A stretch of 64,000 bases of DNA from Bacillota bacterium (GTDB lineage: Bacteria; Bacillota; Clostridia; Lachnospirales; Lachnospiraceae). The stretch spans positions 3,260 through 67,259 of the forward strand of contig JAEZKD010000195.1 in the NCBI GenBank assembly GCA_023415655.1. The letters are read 5' to 3'. Made by a program: the position numbers and the translations under genes. Position 1 is the stretch's first letter, and each line of letters begins with the position of its first letter. Shown here piece by piece: positions 1 through 8,475 of this stretch. The notes below the pieces were generated by a model. That model made no database searches. It saw only the letters and a list, made by a program, of their open reading frames with translations, and was not told the origin of the DNA.

Positions 1-339
1 TCTCTTGATTCTGGACTGGATAGTCTTGAAGTTAGTTAACATACCACCTAACCATCTTTCATTTACGTAGTACATACCACAACGTTCAGCTTCTGACTTA
101 ACAGAATCCTGAGCCTGTTTCTTAGTACCAACGAAAAGAACTTTACCACCGTTAGCTACTACATCTTTGATTGCATAGTAAGCTTCATCAACTTTACCTA
201 CAGATTTCTGTAAGTCGATGATGTAGATACCATTTCTTTCTGTGTAGATGTACTCAGCCATCTTAGGGTTCCATCTTCTTGTCTGATGTCCAAAGTGAAC
301 ACCTGCTTCAAGTAATTGCTTCATTGAAATTACGCTCAT
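1..339 (-). CDS. rpsB: 30S ribosomal protein S2 (3' part beyond the window)
   Basis: The first 113 codons of ribosomal protein S2 read in frame from an ATG at 339 to the window edge. S2 binds the 30S subunit near S1 and is needed for translation initiation. Typical S2 motifs are visible: MKQLLEAGVHFGHQTRRWNP near the N-terminus, then the IYIIDLQKS and FVGTKKQA segments and NERWLGGMLTNF near the edge. A GGAGGAT ribosome binding site sits 341-351. In B. subtilis rpsB likewise follows the fla/che operon, so the position is conserved. The tsf gene is expected just outside the window. Confidence 0.97.
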   Translation of the reverse strand, partial: MSVISMKQLLEAGVHFGHQTRRWNPKMAEYIYTERNGIYIIDLQKSVGKVDEAYYAIKDVVANGGKVLFVGTKKQAQDSVKSEAERCGMYYVNERWLGGMLTNFKTIQSRIKR

Positions 340-443
340 TTTAAAATCCTCCATTTGGTTTTGACTTCCGTATAAATACTTTACGCAAACCTGTAAAACA
401 GGCACCATGCGCATTCAATTCATACGTGATTTTTGCCTTATCA

Positions 444-472
444 AGTATAACATGAATACGTGAATTAAGCAA
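444..472 (-). promoter_or_regulatory. Putative sigma-A promoter of rpsB
   Basis: Minus-strand TTGCTT (472-467), a 17-nt spacer and TATACT (449-444). Transcription would start near 437, giving a leader of about 100 nt before the rpsB ATG. That leader contains a small CCTGT/ACAGG hairpin and may host S2 autoregulation (inference). The -35 overlaps the last codons of the upstream gene ending at 465. Confidence 0.5.
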
Positions 473-1703
473 GTACTTTTTTTATCGTCCATTGCTGATT
501 TTCATACTCAAGTATCCACTCAACTTTAATATCACACCATTTATCCCCAAGATATGTGGATAAATATAGTAATTTTTTGGAATAATCTTCTGAATCGATC
601 ATCTTTACATCTTGTGCTGGATAATCGATTACTTTTCCATCGATTTCTTCCCACCAAAGATGCTCCATCTCATCATAGTATTCTCCATCATCCTCTGATT
701 GATTCATCGTTTGAATTTCAACTTCATATCCTGAATCCGGCTGTCTTAATAAAACACTATGATCTCCCGTCTTGGTTAAGGACACTGGTAACGCAAGCTG
801 GTTTGTAGTAAATTCATCGTTTACTTCAAAAGGAACTTCCATTTTGGTATAACCCTTTTCATCCATCGAAAAGATACTAGTACCAATCATAAATCCGCCG
901 GTACTTATCAAATACTGATAAAAAATGACTTCTTCCTTGCCATCTCCTGTCAAATCTCCATGTTCAACACCAAACCACTGTCCCCACGCCTTCTCAGTTA
1001 GCATGACGGACGTTCCATTCCCAAAATCTAGACGAATACTAGTCTGATCGGTATCTTTATTATATTCTTTATACACACGGTCAATACTTCCATCCCCATC
1101 ACAATCTTGAATTGGACATTCTTGTGCAAAGGCAGGATGTAAATCCATATAGCCCGTATATAAATAAGCATCTTCTAAGGTATATTCTTCCTTCACCTCT
1201 TCAGAGTCTAAGATATCAACACTATCTGTCAACAATTCATCCTCTGTTGACTTATCCTCTGTTGTCTCTTCCTCTGCTGATTCATCCCCTGTTGACTTAT
1301 TGGACGATTCATCTACTACAGAAGAATCCTTTTCATCGGTTGAGTCGATTGCCTTATCCGTATTCATATCATGTATGTTATGTTCCATCGTATCATTTGT
1401 ATTATTATGTTCATCCTTCAATGCAAGATTACTAGCATTCCCCTGATCCACTTTTATAACAATTACGCTTACAATCGCAATTAATATAAAACCGATAGCA
1501 CAGGTTTTCTTTCGTTTTGCTCTCTTATTGATAACATTCTTCGTATTTAGTTTTTCGCCCCTTGCGAATTTTAAATATAGCAATTTCCATATTGCTATAC
1601 CGCGAGATGTAAAAGAACGCTTCTTAAACCAGAAGTTACGAAACCCTTTCCGATTCATAAAAAAACGATTGTTCTCTCGCTCTTTCTTATCCTTATGAAA
1701 CAT
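465..1703 (-). CDS. Membrane-anchored hypothetical protein with acidic linker and extracytoplasmic domain
   Basis: 412 residues, not recognised as a named family. A basic cytoplasmic stretch of about 67 residues is followed by one membrane segment (about 68-86, hydrophobic Ile/Val/Ala). An Asp/Glu/Ser/Thr-rich low-complexity linker runs from about 100 to 170. The C-terminal domain is presumably outside the membrane and holds two Asp-rich loops resembling calcium-binding FG-GAP/VCBS-like repeats: DCDGDGSIDR near residue 203 and LTGDGKEEV near 250. The start follows a GGGAGGAAT ribosome site. It lies between the flagellar cluster and rpsB, and terminators upstream at 2099-2154 suggest its own transcription. 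A sensor or surface protein is plausible but unproven. Confidence 0.6.
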   Translation of the reverse strand: MFHKDKKERENNRFFMNRKGFRNFWFKKRSFTSRGIAIWKLLYLKFARGEKLNTKNVINKRAKRKKTCAIGFILIAIVSVIVIKVDQGNASNLALKDEHNNTNDTMEHNIHDMNTDKAIDSTDEKDSSVVDESSNKSTGDESAEEETTEDKSTEDELLTDSVDILDSEEVKEEYTLEDAYLYTGYMDLHPAFAQECPIQDCDGDGSIDRVYKEYNKDTDQTSIRLDFGNGTSVMLTEKAWGQWFGVEHGDLTGDGKEEVIFYQYLISTGGFMIGTSIFSMDEKGYTKMEVPFEVNDEFTTNQLALPVSLTKTGDHSVLLRQPDSGYEVEIQTMNQSEDDGEYYDEMEHLWWEEIDGKVIDYPAQDVKMIDSEDYSKKLLYLSTYLGDKWCDIKVEWILEYENQQWTIKKVLA

Positions 1704-2098
1704 ATTCCTCCCGCATAAACGATAGTAACTGCCTTATAGATTATGATACGACTATCGCTTTCATCCCTTTATTTTAAGACCTTTTGCCTTACCACCATTA
1801 TAATGTGTAAGACTCTTATGAAACGTTCCTTCCCCAAAACGAACCATACCTATTTGGTCACTTTTATGCAAACAACCCAGTACACTGTTATAAGCAATTG
1901 CAACGCAATTTCTTATGCATTGAAACGGCTTTTTGTCTCATAGATTCTCCCAAAACTCTAGGAAACAGCCATTCTTTCATAGTATAGCATACTTTTCTAC
2001 AATTTCTATACTGAATTGCATTTTTTCTACATTTTTTTCGGATTTGTTACTTTTTACTTTTTTAAGGTCTTTTTTTATGTTAAGAGTGCTCTTTTACA
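1704..2098. other. Intergenic stretch without a supported gene
   Basis: AT-rich, with T-runs around 2020-2085. Short plus-strand open frames here have no ribosome site or recognisable product. It should contain the promoter of the minus-strand gene starting at 1703, but I cannot pick one with confidence. Confidence 0.5.
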
Positions 2099-2154
2099 CA
2101 AAAAAAGAACCTTTCATGTTCTACAAAAATCCTACTCCTTTTAGATAAAGTAGG
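2099..2154 (-). terminator. Tandem intrinsic terminators at the end of the flagellar/chemotaxis cluster
   Basis: Read on the minus strand, a CCTACT/AGTAGG hairpin (2154-2131) is followed by ATTTTTG. A second AGAAC/GTTCT hairpin (2122-2106) is followed by seven T residues. Both lie about 40-90 bp beyond the stop of the gene at 2194-2832, a reasonable end point for the long operon. Confidence 0.65.
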
Positions 2155-2193
2155 TATCCCTTTAAACAATCAGATTCTTTTTCCCATCCTTAA

Positions 2194-2832
2194 TTATGGA
2201 CGTCTTGTAATTATTTCCGCTATTTCAGCAAAGGTTACTCCCTGCTCAAATACATAATCTCCAATTCGAATGGATCTAGCATATCCATTATCAATCAAAT
2301 AACGATGATATTCCTTCGCATCCTCAACTAAACCTATGCGGTCAGCCTCTTCGGCAACATGATGAGAATACATTCCTTTTACAATGGTGAGTGTAATGGT
2401 ATCACCAATTGGTTCTTTCCCCTCCACCTCTTCTGGCTCCTTGGTTGGTTCTTGCGTTGGAGTTGGCTCTGGTGTTGGTGTAGCTGTTGGCGCTATGGTT
2501 GGTTCTTGAGTTGGCTCTTGGGTTGGTGCTAAGGTTGGTTCTTTCGTTGGTTCTTCAGTTACAATTGATTCTGGTATCTCAGTTGGTTCTGTGATAGGAG
2601 TTATGGTAGATGAGTCTTCTGGTTCCTGCGTGCTTGCTTCTGGTGTTGGTGTTGGGTTTAATCCAGTAATCTTTATATTACTATCAGCTTCCACCATTCC
2701 CAGTTTTTTTGCAGCATGAATAATCTCACTATCTGACATTGTTTCTTTTCCATTGGCTCCTGTCAGACTCATTACTATGATAGCAAATAGAATACCAGTC
2801 CCAAGCCCTCTCATGTAATATTTCAGTTTCAT
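2194..2832 (-). CDS. MltG/YceG LysM-like domain protein with Thr-Pro-Glu-rich linker
   Basis: 212 residues. One N-terminal membrane segment or signal anchor (about 10-27) is followed by a short helical region (about 30-50). A long low-complexity linker of TPEPT/TQEPT units runs about 60-138. The C-terminal domain of about 70 residues (GDTITLTIVKGMYSHHVAEE through ITRRP) has the pattern of the LysM-like N-terminal domain of MltG/YceG endolytic transglycosylases: hydrophobic strand, short helices, then GDYVFEQGVTFAEIAEII. The catalytic YceG domain is absent, so the protein may bind cell wall without cutting it (inference). It is the last gene of the flagellar cluster, 14 bp after its neighbour. 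Confidence 0.6.
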   Translation of the reverse strand: MKLKYYMRGLGTGILFAIIVMSLTGANGKETMSDSEIIHAAKKLGMVEADSNIKITGLNPTPTPEASTQEPEDSSTITPITEPTEIPESIVTEEPTKEPTLAPTQEPTQEPTIAPTATPTPEPTPTQEPTKEPEEVEGKEPIGDTITLTIVKGMYSHHVAEEADRIGLVEDAKEYHRYLIDNGYARSIRIGDYVFEQGVTFAEIAEIITRRP

Positions 2833-2846
2833 GTCAATACTCCAAT

Positions 2847-3587
2847 CTAATTCTTCTGAGCATACAAATCAATAATAAGTTTTACCTCACCTTGTCCGAT
2901 GCCAAGTTGTCTTGATATGTCACGAATCGATTTCTTCTGAAGGTGTAGTTCAATAATTTCAGCACGTCTCTTTTCTTCAAGTTCTTTTGTTGTAACCGCT
3001 TCTTCCAAAAAGAAAATCCCATCGTCTAATTCGGATGGATTACCTTCCTTGGTTTGATCATTTTGAGTATTTTGCCCTGTGATATCTCCACTCTCTACCA
3101 AAGCTTCTGTATCCATCATCTGCATCTGAGTATTGACACGCTGCTGTGTTGAGGGTTCACCTTTTTTACGATTATTCATTAAGGAAGTGATTTTTTCAAG
3201 GAATTCTTTATTCTCTCGGCGAATTGCATCCATCTTAGAAAAAGTTACCTTAATGTCTTCTTCTTTTTTACATAACATATCATATAAAAAAACAACTTCC
3301 TTGTTGTTTTGTTCCATTTTTTCTAACAACTGAACGGAAAAATCATTCACTGCCATAATTTTTTCATTCGAGATTCTACTCATTTTATCATCCGCATCGA
3401 TTACACTATTGGTAACAGCATCCTCAATAATCGTTTGCATTTGTACTTTTAATTGTTCGATTTCATCCTTTGTCAACTCTGGCTTATACTCATTTCCTTT
3501 TTTCCTAGAGTCCTTATCCACCAAAACAAAACTAAGTATAAGCAAACCTATTGCTACAATCAGTAGCAAGATTTCTGTAGTAGACAT
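2847..3587 (-). CDS. SwrB-like protein: membrane anchor, coiled coil and C-terminal HTH
   Basis: 246 residues. The N-terminal membrane segment (about 5-23) is followed by a long charged coiled coil (about 35-145), a polar linker, and a C-terminal helix-turn-helix (about 213-246: IIELHLQKKSIRDISRQLGI then GQGEVKLIIDLY). B. subtilis swrB sits between sigD and rpsB, has an N-terminal membrane anchor and activates the flagellar export apparatus. This gene lies between fliA/fapA and rpsB and has the same architecture, so I propose it as the SwrB counterpart (DUF6115-like). It is longer than the B. subtilis protein (about 167 residues). The assignment rests on synteny and architecture, not on an alignment. 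Confidence 0.55.
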   Translation of the reverse strand: MSTTEILLLIVAIGLLILSFVLVDKDSRKKGNEYKPELTKDEIEQLKVQMQTIIEDAVTNSVIDADDKMSRISNEKIMAVNDFSVQLLEKMEQNNKEVVFLYDMLCKKEEDIKVTFSKMDAIRRENKEFLEKITSLMNNRKKGEPSTQQRVNTQMQMMDTEALVESGDITGQNTQNDQTKEGNPSELDDGIFFLEEAVTTKELEEKRRAEIIELHLQKKSIRDISRQLGIGQGEVKLIIDLYAQKN

Positions 3588-3601
3588 CCTTTTTATCCCC
3601 T

Positions 3602-3919
3602 TTATATTTTAATATCAAATCCTTGATGCTCTTCTGGTAATTGTTTCGAATCAGTAACAGGGGGTTGCTTCTTCTTTTTCTTCTTTTGAGAAAAAAGGTA
3701 TGGATTACTTCCCTTATTCCTTGCATCATAACGATACTCAGGTGTTTCACTCTTCTTTGTTGCTATCGTCTGCTCACTATGACGTTGGATATCTTGCTTA
3801 AACTTTTCAGAAAAAGACATTTTCTCACTAACCGCTTTTTGCATCTCAGCTACCTTTTGTTGAGATGCCTCTTGTGATTTTGGTATAAATGAAGCATTTT
3901 CAAGTGGTGTTATCGCCAT
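3602..3919 (-). CDS. Conserved-position small hypothetical protein
   Basis: 105 residues, hydrophilic, with no membrane segment. The N-terminal half is helical and Gln/Glu/Lys-rich (about 12-50). A run of seven lysines occurs near residue 80. The product is not recognised. It sits 14 bp before the SwrB-like gene and 62 bp after fapA, so it is co-transcribed with the flagellar genes and probably acts with FapA or the SwrB-like protein (inference). The start is preceded by GGGAGGCGCAAT, a good ribosome site. Confidence 0.55.
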   Translation of the reverse strand: MAITPLENASFIPKSQEASQQKVAEMQKAVSEKMSFSEKFKQDIQRHSEQTIATKKSETPEYRYDARNKGSNPYLFSQKKKKKKQPPVTDSKQLPEEHQGFDIKI

Positions 3920-3981
3920 ATTGCGCCTCCCTAATAATACAACAAATCAGAATGGTTACCATTTCTACAATACACTTTTAC

Positions 3982-5586
3982 TTAATATAACTTATACGGC
4001 CCAACAATGACATCTGCTTGCTCTCTTATTAAGGTACAATGCATTGTTTCCGTGCGTATATAATATACAACTCCAGCAATTACAACCTTACACCCTGGAT
4101 AAATAGTATCTTTAATATTCACACTACCAGCGACATGATTATCCATATATTCCTGTAAATAATTCAGACGTTCCATCATTTCTTTTTGCTTATTCTCTAA
4201 CGTCTCTTTATTCACAGACAACGCTTTTACTTGTAATATTTTATCGGGTGCAAGTTTGACTCCACTTTTCATCTTTTTCAGATACAAAAGTAGATTTTGG
4301 TTTGTACGCTCAATCTCAAGTGAAATTGTAGGTATCTCCTTTTCAATGCGATGATATTCTTCAATTAACTCAGGATCAACGCCAACCTCTAGTAAGGTGC
4401 TCGTTCCCATCGTGGAACCTGCTGTCTTAGCAGAAATCATGGACCCAGATCGAATCTGTCCCCCAGTAATAAACCCTTTTTTCCCACCGACAGTAATATC
4501 TCCCTTTGCAGAAACATTACTGTGAAGAATTGCTTCTGTGGTTAGACTGCCCGATGTTGTAATCGTTGCATTCTCAATGAATTTGGTTACTATATTACCT
4601 TTGGCACTTAAACTTCCTTTGTTCATTCCCTGAATACCACGTTTTAGAATGATTTGTCCTCCTGCTTCCAGTGTTGCTCCTTCTACGACACCTTCTACGA
4701 CGATATCTCCACTGGCAACCACCTTGTAACCGGTACGTACAGATCCTTTGATCATAACACTACCATCATAACGAATATCACCGGTAGACGCATCCACATC
4801 TGCAGGGATATCATAGGAATCTGATACAAACACTTTATCATTCACTAAGGATGCATGTCCATCCACTTCGGAATAGATCTTTAGCTTATCCTCCGAAAGT
4901 CGTATTTTTTTACCAAACTTTAAAATACGTTGCTCCACTTTACGAGGTGTTAGAGAACCACCACACACATCAATGCCAGGACGCCCCATAACCGCTGGTT
5001 CTAATGATGCTAAGAGAGAATCTTTGCTGACATGACTAATCGTATTCAAGGTATGAAAGTCTACGGTTCCATCCTCATTGAGCTTAGGTTTACTGGAAGG
5101 ATCGGTATTAAAATAATACGTAATGACTGCATCCTTCCCCTCAATACAAGGAGTTCCCTTAGCTAATTCAATCGTAGTAAAATAGGTGCGGTTTTGAAGA
5201 AAACTTTCCAAATTTTCTTCAATCACCCCATACTTTACTCCTGCCTTTACAAGATCATTGATGATTTCTTTGCGATTCATCAGTGAACCACCTTTACTTG
5301 GAGGATAAAATCGAGCAAATGCACTCATACGATCTCTAGCAATCGTTATCTTAACACTTTCACTTTCTGGGCTTCGTACAACATGATCTAACTTAATTAA
5401 TTGAACCTCTGATAAATTTCGTATCGCTTCACTCATGGCTATTCGATTGAATTCGATATGACGTTTGTTCAAATACTCTTCTAATTCACTAAATTCAATG
5501 TTGACTCCACCTGGTTTTGCCGGTACTAACTGAAGGTAGGTCCCATCATCTTGTAATACCAGTAAAAATTGTGCATTCGTACTCAT
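3982..5586 (-). CDS. fapA: FapA (DUF342) family polar/flagellar assembly protein
   Basis: 534 residues, the usual length for DUF342/FapA proteins. A mixed N-terminal region (1-90) is followed by the FapA core with ITYYFNTDPSSKPKLNEDG. A right-handed beta-helix (about 265-390) is built of repeated GxIxxxGxV/ITVGG-type rungs such as GSVMIKGSVRTGYKVVASG and GDIVVEGVVEGATLEAGG. A coiled coil (about 405-480) precedes a small C-terminal beta domain. In other bacteria FapA homologues affect placement of flagella or FlhF. The gene lies 18 bp after fliA in the same operon. Exact role here is inferred from family and context. Confidence 0.85.
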   Translation of the reverse strand: MSTNAQFLLVLQDDGTYLQLVPAKPGGVNIEFSELEEYLNKRHIEFNRIAMSEAIRNLSEVQLIKLDHVVRSPESESVKITIARDRMSAFARFYPPSKGGSLMNRKEIINDLVKAGVKYGVIEENLESFLQNRTYFTTIELAKGTPCIEGKDAVITYYFNTDPSSKPKLNEDGTVDFHTLNTISHVSKDSLLASLEPAVMGRPGIDVCGGSLTPRKVEQRILKFGKKIRLSEDKLKIYSEVDGHASLVNDKVFVSDSYDIPADVDASTGDIRYDGSVMIKGSVRTGYKVVASGDIVVEGVVEGATLEAGGQIILKRGIQGMNKGSLSAKGNIVTKFIENATITTSGSLTTEAILHSNVSAKGDITVGGKKGFITGGQIRSGSMISAKTAGSTMGTSTLLEVGVDPELIEEYHRIEKEIPTISLEIERTNQNLLLYLKKMKSGVKLAPDKILQVKALSVNKETLENKQKEMMERLNYLQEYMDNHVAGSVNIKDTIYPGCKVVIAGVVYYIRTETMHCTLIREQADVIVGPYKLY

Positions 5587-5604
5587 AATATCATCTCCTA
5601 TTGT

Positions 5605-6369
5605 CTATTCCCCCATAAAAACAGTTAGGTTATTTCCAAGCTTTTGACGCATCTTTTGCAAAGCTTTCGTGTGCAACTGTGATACTCTTGATTCACTTAC
5701 TTCTAGTACTGCGCTGATTTCCTTCAGTGTTAACTCTTCATAATAATACAAAACGATAACTTTCTTTTCTTTTTCCGTTAAGTATTCTAATGCTTTGATT
5801 AAGATTTCCTTTAATTCTTGTTTTTCAATGATCTTTTGTGGCTGAGCAAAGTCTTCACTTGTATGACTTTCTACATGCCCTTCTCCTTGTTCCATGTATT
5901 CATCTAGAGAGACAAGGTTACTTATCTTTGTTTGATTCTGCCAATTCTCTAGTTCTTCGACAGTAATCTCTAATTCTTTTGCTATTTCTTCATCGGTTGC
6001 TACACGGCCATAGAGTGATTCCATCTTCTGATAAGCAGCGTCTAACCGTTTCTGTTTTTGTCGTAACGTTCTTGGTATCCAATCCATCTTTCGAATCTGA
6101 TCTAGTATTGCTCCTCGAATACGCAAAGAAGCATATGTTTCAAACTTGACACCCTTATCATAATCGAATTTATCAATCGCATCAATTAGCCCAAATGTCC
6201 CGTACCCGACCAAATCATCATATTCGACATTGTATCCTAGATATATACTCAATCTCCCTGCTACGATTTTAACAAGGCCTGCGTATTCAATTATGATTTT
6301 TTCTCTTAATTCAGAGGAATGACACTTCGCGTAATCCTCCCATAATTTTTGCTTATTTTCTACGCTCAT
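5605..6369 (-). CDS. fliA: Flagellar RNA polymerase sigma factor, sigma-28 (FliA/SigD/WhiG family)
   Basis: 254 residues, the family length. Region 2 is seen as VEYDDLVGYGTFGLIDAIDK plus FETYASLRIRGAILDQIRKM (core binding and -10 recognition, about 48-98). Region 3 covers about 105-170, and a region 4 HTH lies near the C-terminus (LTLKEISAVLEVSESRVSQL). This factor directs RNA polymerase to late flagellar, motor and chemotaxis promoters. As in B. subtilis (sigD after cheD), it is encoded inside the early operon, so distance from the promoter may influence its level (known for sigD). No flgM anti-sigma gene is seen in the window. Confidence 0.95.
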   Translation of the reverse strand: MSVENKQKLWEDYAKCHSSELREKIIIEYAGLVKIVAGRLSIYLGYNVEYDDLVGYGTFGLIDAIDKFDYDKGVKFETYASLRIRGAILDQIRKMDWIPRTLRQKQKRLDAAYQKMESLYGRVATDEEIAKELEITVEELENWQNQTKISNLVSLDEYMEQGEGHVESHTSEDFAQPQKIIEKQELKEILIKALEYLTEKEKKVIVLYYYEELTLKEISAVLEVSESRVSQLHTKALQKMRQKLGNNLTVFMGE

Positions 6370-6410
6370 CGACCTATCTCCTGTATTCCATTCAAATTAC
6401 GTACAAAACT

Positions 6411-6731
6411 TTATTGTATTTCATCATTTGTAATTGCTCCGGAATCACTGTTAGTAGCAGCATTTTCCTTCTCCTTAAGTTTCTGAGTTTCCTGTGTTAG
6501 CTTTTCTTCTTTCATCCTCTCTCGTTCTTTAAGGATATAAGCGTCATTGGCTGCTTTATTAATTTTCATAATAAAATGAGAGGCAATCAGGCCAATGATA
6601 TAAAAGATGATCAGTATAATAAACACAGTTAGAAGGGTTTTCACTAATGGATACTCATTTACAATACATGCAATGCTTGCAACTGCACCAGCACTCAATG
6701 TAATAATTGCAGGAATATTCTTACTCTTCAT
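6411..6731 (-). CDS. Small two-helix membrane protein in the chemotaxis cluster
   Basis: 106 residues with two hydrophobic segments (about 7-23 and 31-54), then a charged Lys/Glu-rich cytoplasmic tail (about 65-106) that looks helical. No family is recognised. It lies between cheD and fliA, about 40 bp from fliA and 85 bp from cheD, and has a start preceded by GGGGAGATTT. This slot is empty in the B. subtilis order cheD-sigD, so the gene is a clostridial addition. A role in motility is inferred only from context. Confidence 0.6.
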   Translation of the reverse strand: MKSKNIPAIITLSAGAVASIACIVNEYPLVKTLLTVFIILIIFYIIGLIASHFIMKINKAANDAYILKERERMKEEKLTQETQKLKEKENAATNSDSGAITNDEIQ

Positions 6732-6816
6732 AAATCTCCCCTATCTGTCACCTATTGACATGCTGTTAAATCGTTGTGGTGATATCTATTACTACGTTTG
6801 GTGCGAGTCCTTTCAT

Positions 6817-7302
6817 CTACATCTTCTTAATTTCCCTACCAACGGATTTTATAATAAGATCGCCACTTTCTGGATAAAACTCAATGGTTCTACCATAATT
6901 AAGTCCTGTGTCTTGAGCTACAATTGGTATTTTTAAGCTAGCAAGCTTATTCGTAGTAGCTTCAACATTGCGCTCACCAACACGGAGCATATCGTTGTTG
7001 CTGTTAAAAGCAAACATCTGCGCTCCACCTGCAATTTTTGCAATTAAAGCATTTTTATTAGCACCCATTGCAATCATTCTACGGATTAGTTCATCAATTC
7101 CTGTGTCCGCAAACTTTGCTAGATTTTCATTGTTCTTAATTTTAGTACTATCTGGTAGCATCACATGAACCATCCCAGATATTTTTTTACCTGGATCAAA
7201 CAAAACTACACCTACACAAGAACCTAATCCTAAGGTCGTAATAGCATCTGGTGGTGTACATACGTTCAAATCTGCCATCCCAACTTTAATCATATTTCCC
7301 AT
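6817..7302 (-). CDS. cheD: Chemoreceptor glutamine deamidase CheD
   Basis: 161 residues, full family length. The catalytic Cys29 lies in TTLGLGSCVGVVLFDP and His46 in GMVHVMLPDS, both conserved in CheD. The AKIAGGAQMF and GRTIEFYPESGDLIIK motifs follow. CheD deamidates glutamines in chemoreceptors and binds CheC, stimulating its CheY-P phosphatase activity. The gene is 8 bp downstream of cheC, matching this partnership. Confidence 0.96.
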   Translation of the reverse strand: MGNMIKVGMADLNVCTPPDAITTLGLGSCVGVVLFDPGKKISGMVHVMLPDSTKIKNNENLAKFADTGIDELIRRMIAMGANKNALIAKIAGGAQMFAFNSNNDMLRVGERNVEATTNKLASLKIPIVAQDTGLNYGRTIEFYPESGDLIIKSVGREIKKM

Positions 7303-7310
7303 CGTTCCTC

Positions 7311-7928
7311 CTACAGTCCTAATGAAGTTAAAATTGCGCTGTAGGATTCCAGGGTTGGAATAAGAATAAAGTAACCATTCACTTCACTACCTTTTTCACC
7401 AAATTCTGTCTCAATGAGTAGAGCCTTATCACTAATTTTTCCAAATTCGATTGCAGGTACACTTAAGATTGCGCCTGCCATGTCAATGGCCATATAAGGT
7501 ACACTTGAGGTTATTGTCATGTTCGTAAGTGTCGATAATGAAGATAGATAAGCACCGGCAATGATATTGCCAATCTCCTGTAACGCAGAAAGCTCAATCT
7601 CATTCAGTTCTTCACTCGGAACAGACATCCCATTCATTAAAAGGTTCACAATATTATGTGCCGACTCTTTCTCCAAAATAAACATAATCATCCCGTCGAT
7701 ATCACCTTCTAATGTAAGTAGGATACCAACCACAATGTTTTCAGCTCCACCAATAATTTCTGATAAGTCTTTAAATTCTAATAAATCTATCTTTGGTACT
7801 TTCATGTCTACTTTGGCATTTAGCATCTTCGATAATGCAGTCGTTGCATTACCAGCTCCAATATTACCAATTTCCTTTAGTACGTCAAATTGCATATTAT
7901 CCATATTGTCTATCTTGACTTCTGCCAT
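7311..7928 (-). CDS. cheC: CheY-P phosphatase CheC
   Basis: 205 residues with the two CheC-type phosphatase repeats. Each carries the signature: LKEIGNIGAGNATTALSKML near 18 and LQEIGNIIAGAYLSSLSTLT near 115, which include the E...N pair used to attack CheY-P. CheC removes phosphate from CheY-P and is regulated by CheD. It lies between cheW and cheD, separated from cheW by 72 bp that contain a hairpin. Confidence 0.96.
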   Translation of the reverse strand: MAEVKIDNMDNMQFDVLKEIGNIGAGNATTALSKMLNAKVDMKVPKIDLLEFKDLSEIIGGAENIVVGILLTLEGDIDGMIMFILEKESAHNIVNLLMNGMSVPSEELNEIELSALQEIGNIIAGAYLSSLSTLTNMTITSSVPYMAIDMAGAILSVPAIEFGKISDKALLIETEFGEKGSEVNGYFILIPTLESYSAILTSLGL

Positions 7929-7966
7929 CGTAGTCCTCCTCTTATCACAACAGCAATAGTGCTGTA

Positions 7967-7982
7967 GGATAGCGAACTATCC
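7967..7982 (-). other. Intercistronic GGATAG-TTCG-CTATCC hairpin between cheW and cheC
   Basis: A perfect 6-bp stem with a TTCG loop on the minus strand, 38 bp before the cheC start and 18 bp after the cheW stop. No T-tract follows, so it is more likely an mRNA processing or stability element than a terminator (inference). Confidence 0.4.
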
Positions 7983-8000
7983 CACAACACTGAAAGTTTC

Positions 8001-8462
8001 TTATTTCATATCGAGTTCTTTTTCAATAATGACTGAATGCATATTTAATAATGAAATTAAGTTTCCACCATTCTTACCAACCCCTGCTAGGTAAGCAGCT
8101 TTTTCATCATTATTGGTATTTGCAATCTTATCAATATTTTCAGCATCAATTGTAACAACCTCGCGAACTTCATCCACGATAATCCCTACTGCTGCCTGTG
8201 GTTCAATCTTTAAGATTAAGATTCTAGTTGCATTCGTAAATTGATCTTCAGGAAGACCAAATTTTAATCTTAGACTCATTACTGGGATAATTTCACCACG
8301 AATATTGATTACCCCTTTAAAAAAGTTCTGAGCCTTTGGTACTCTCGTAATTCTTTGCATACGTACAATGTTATCTATGTACTGTATATCAATACCAAAT
8401 TGTTCATTCCCTAAAGTTACCACGATATATTGTCTTGCTTCGTTTACTGTAGTCATCTCCAT
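8001..8462 (-). CDS. cheW: Chemotaxis coupling protein CheW
   Basis: 153 residues forming a single CheW domain, with QYIVVTLGNEQFGIDIQYID at the N-terminus, GVINIRGEIIPVMSLRLKFG in the middle and VGIIVDEVREVVTI after it. CheW bridges receptors and the CheA kinase in the signalling arrays. It follows cheA by 13 bp. Confidence 0.97.
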   Translation of the reverse strand: MEMTTVNEARQYIVVTLGNEQFGIDIQYIDNIVRMQRITRVPKAQNFFKGVINIRGEIIPVMSLRLKFGLPEDQFTNATRILILKIEPQAAVGIIVDEVREVVTIDAENIDKIANTNNDEKAAYLAGVGKNGGNLISLLNMHSVIIEKELDMK

Positions 8463-8475
8463 AGTTAAGTCCCTC

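Noticed and set aside
1112..1435. Plus-strand frame opposite the acidic linker gene
   Set aside because: Shadow of the low-complexity coding region on the minus strand.
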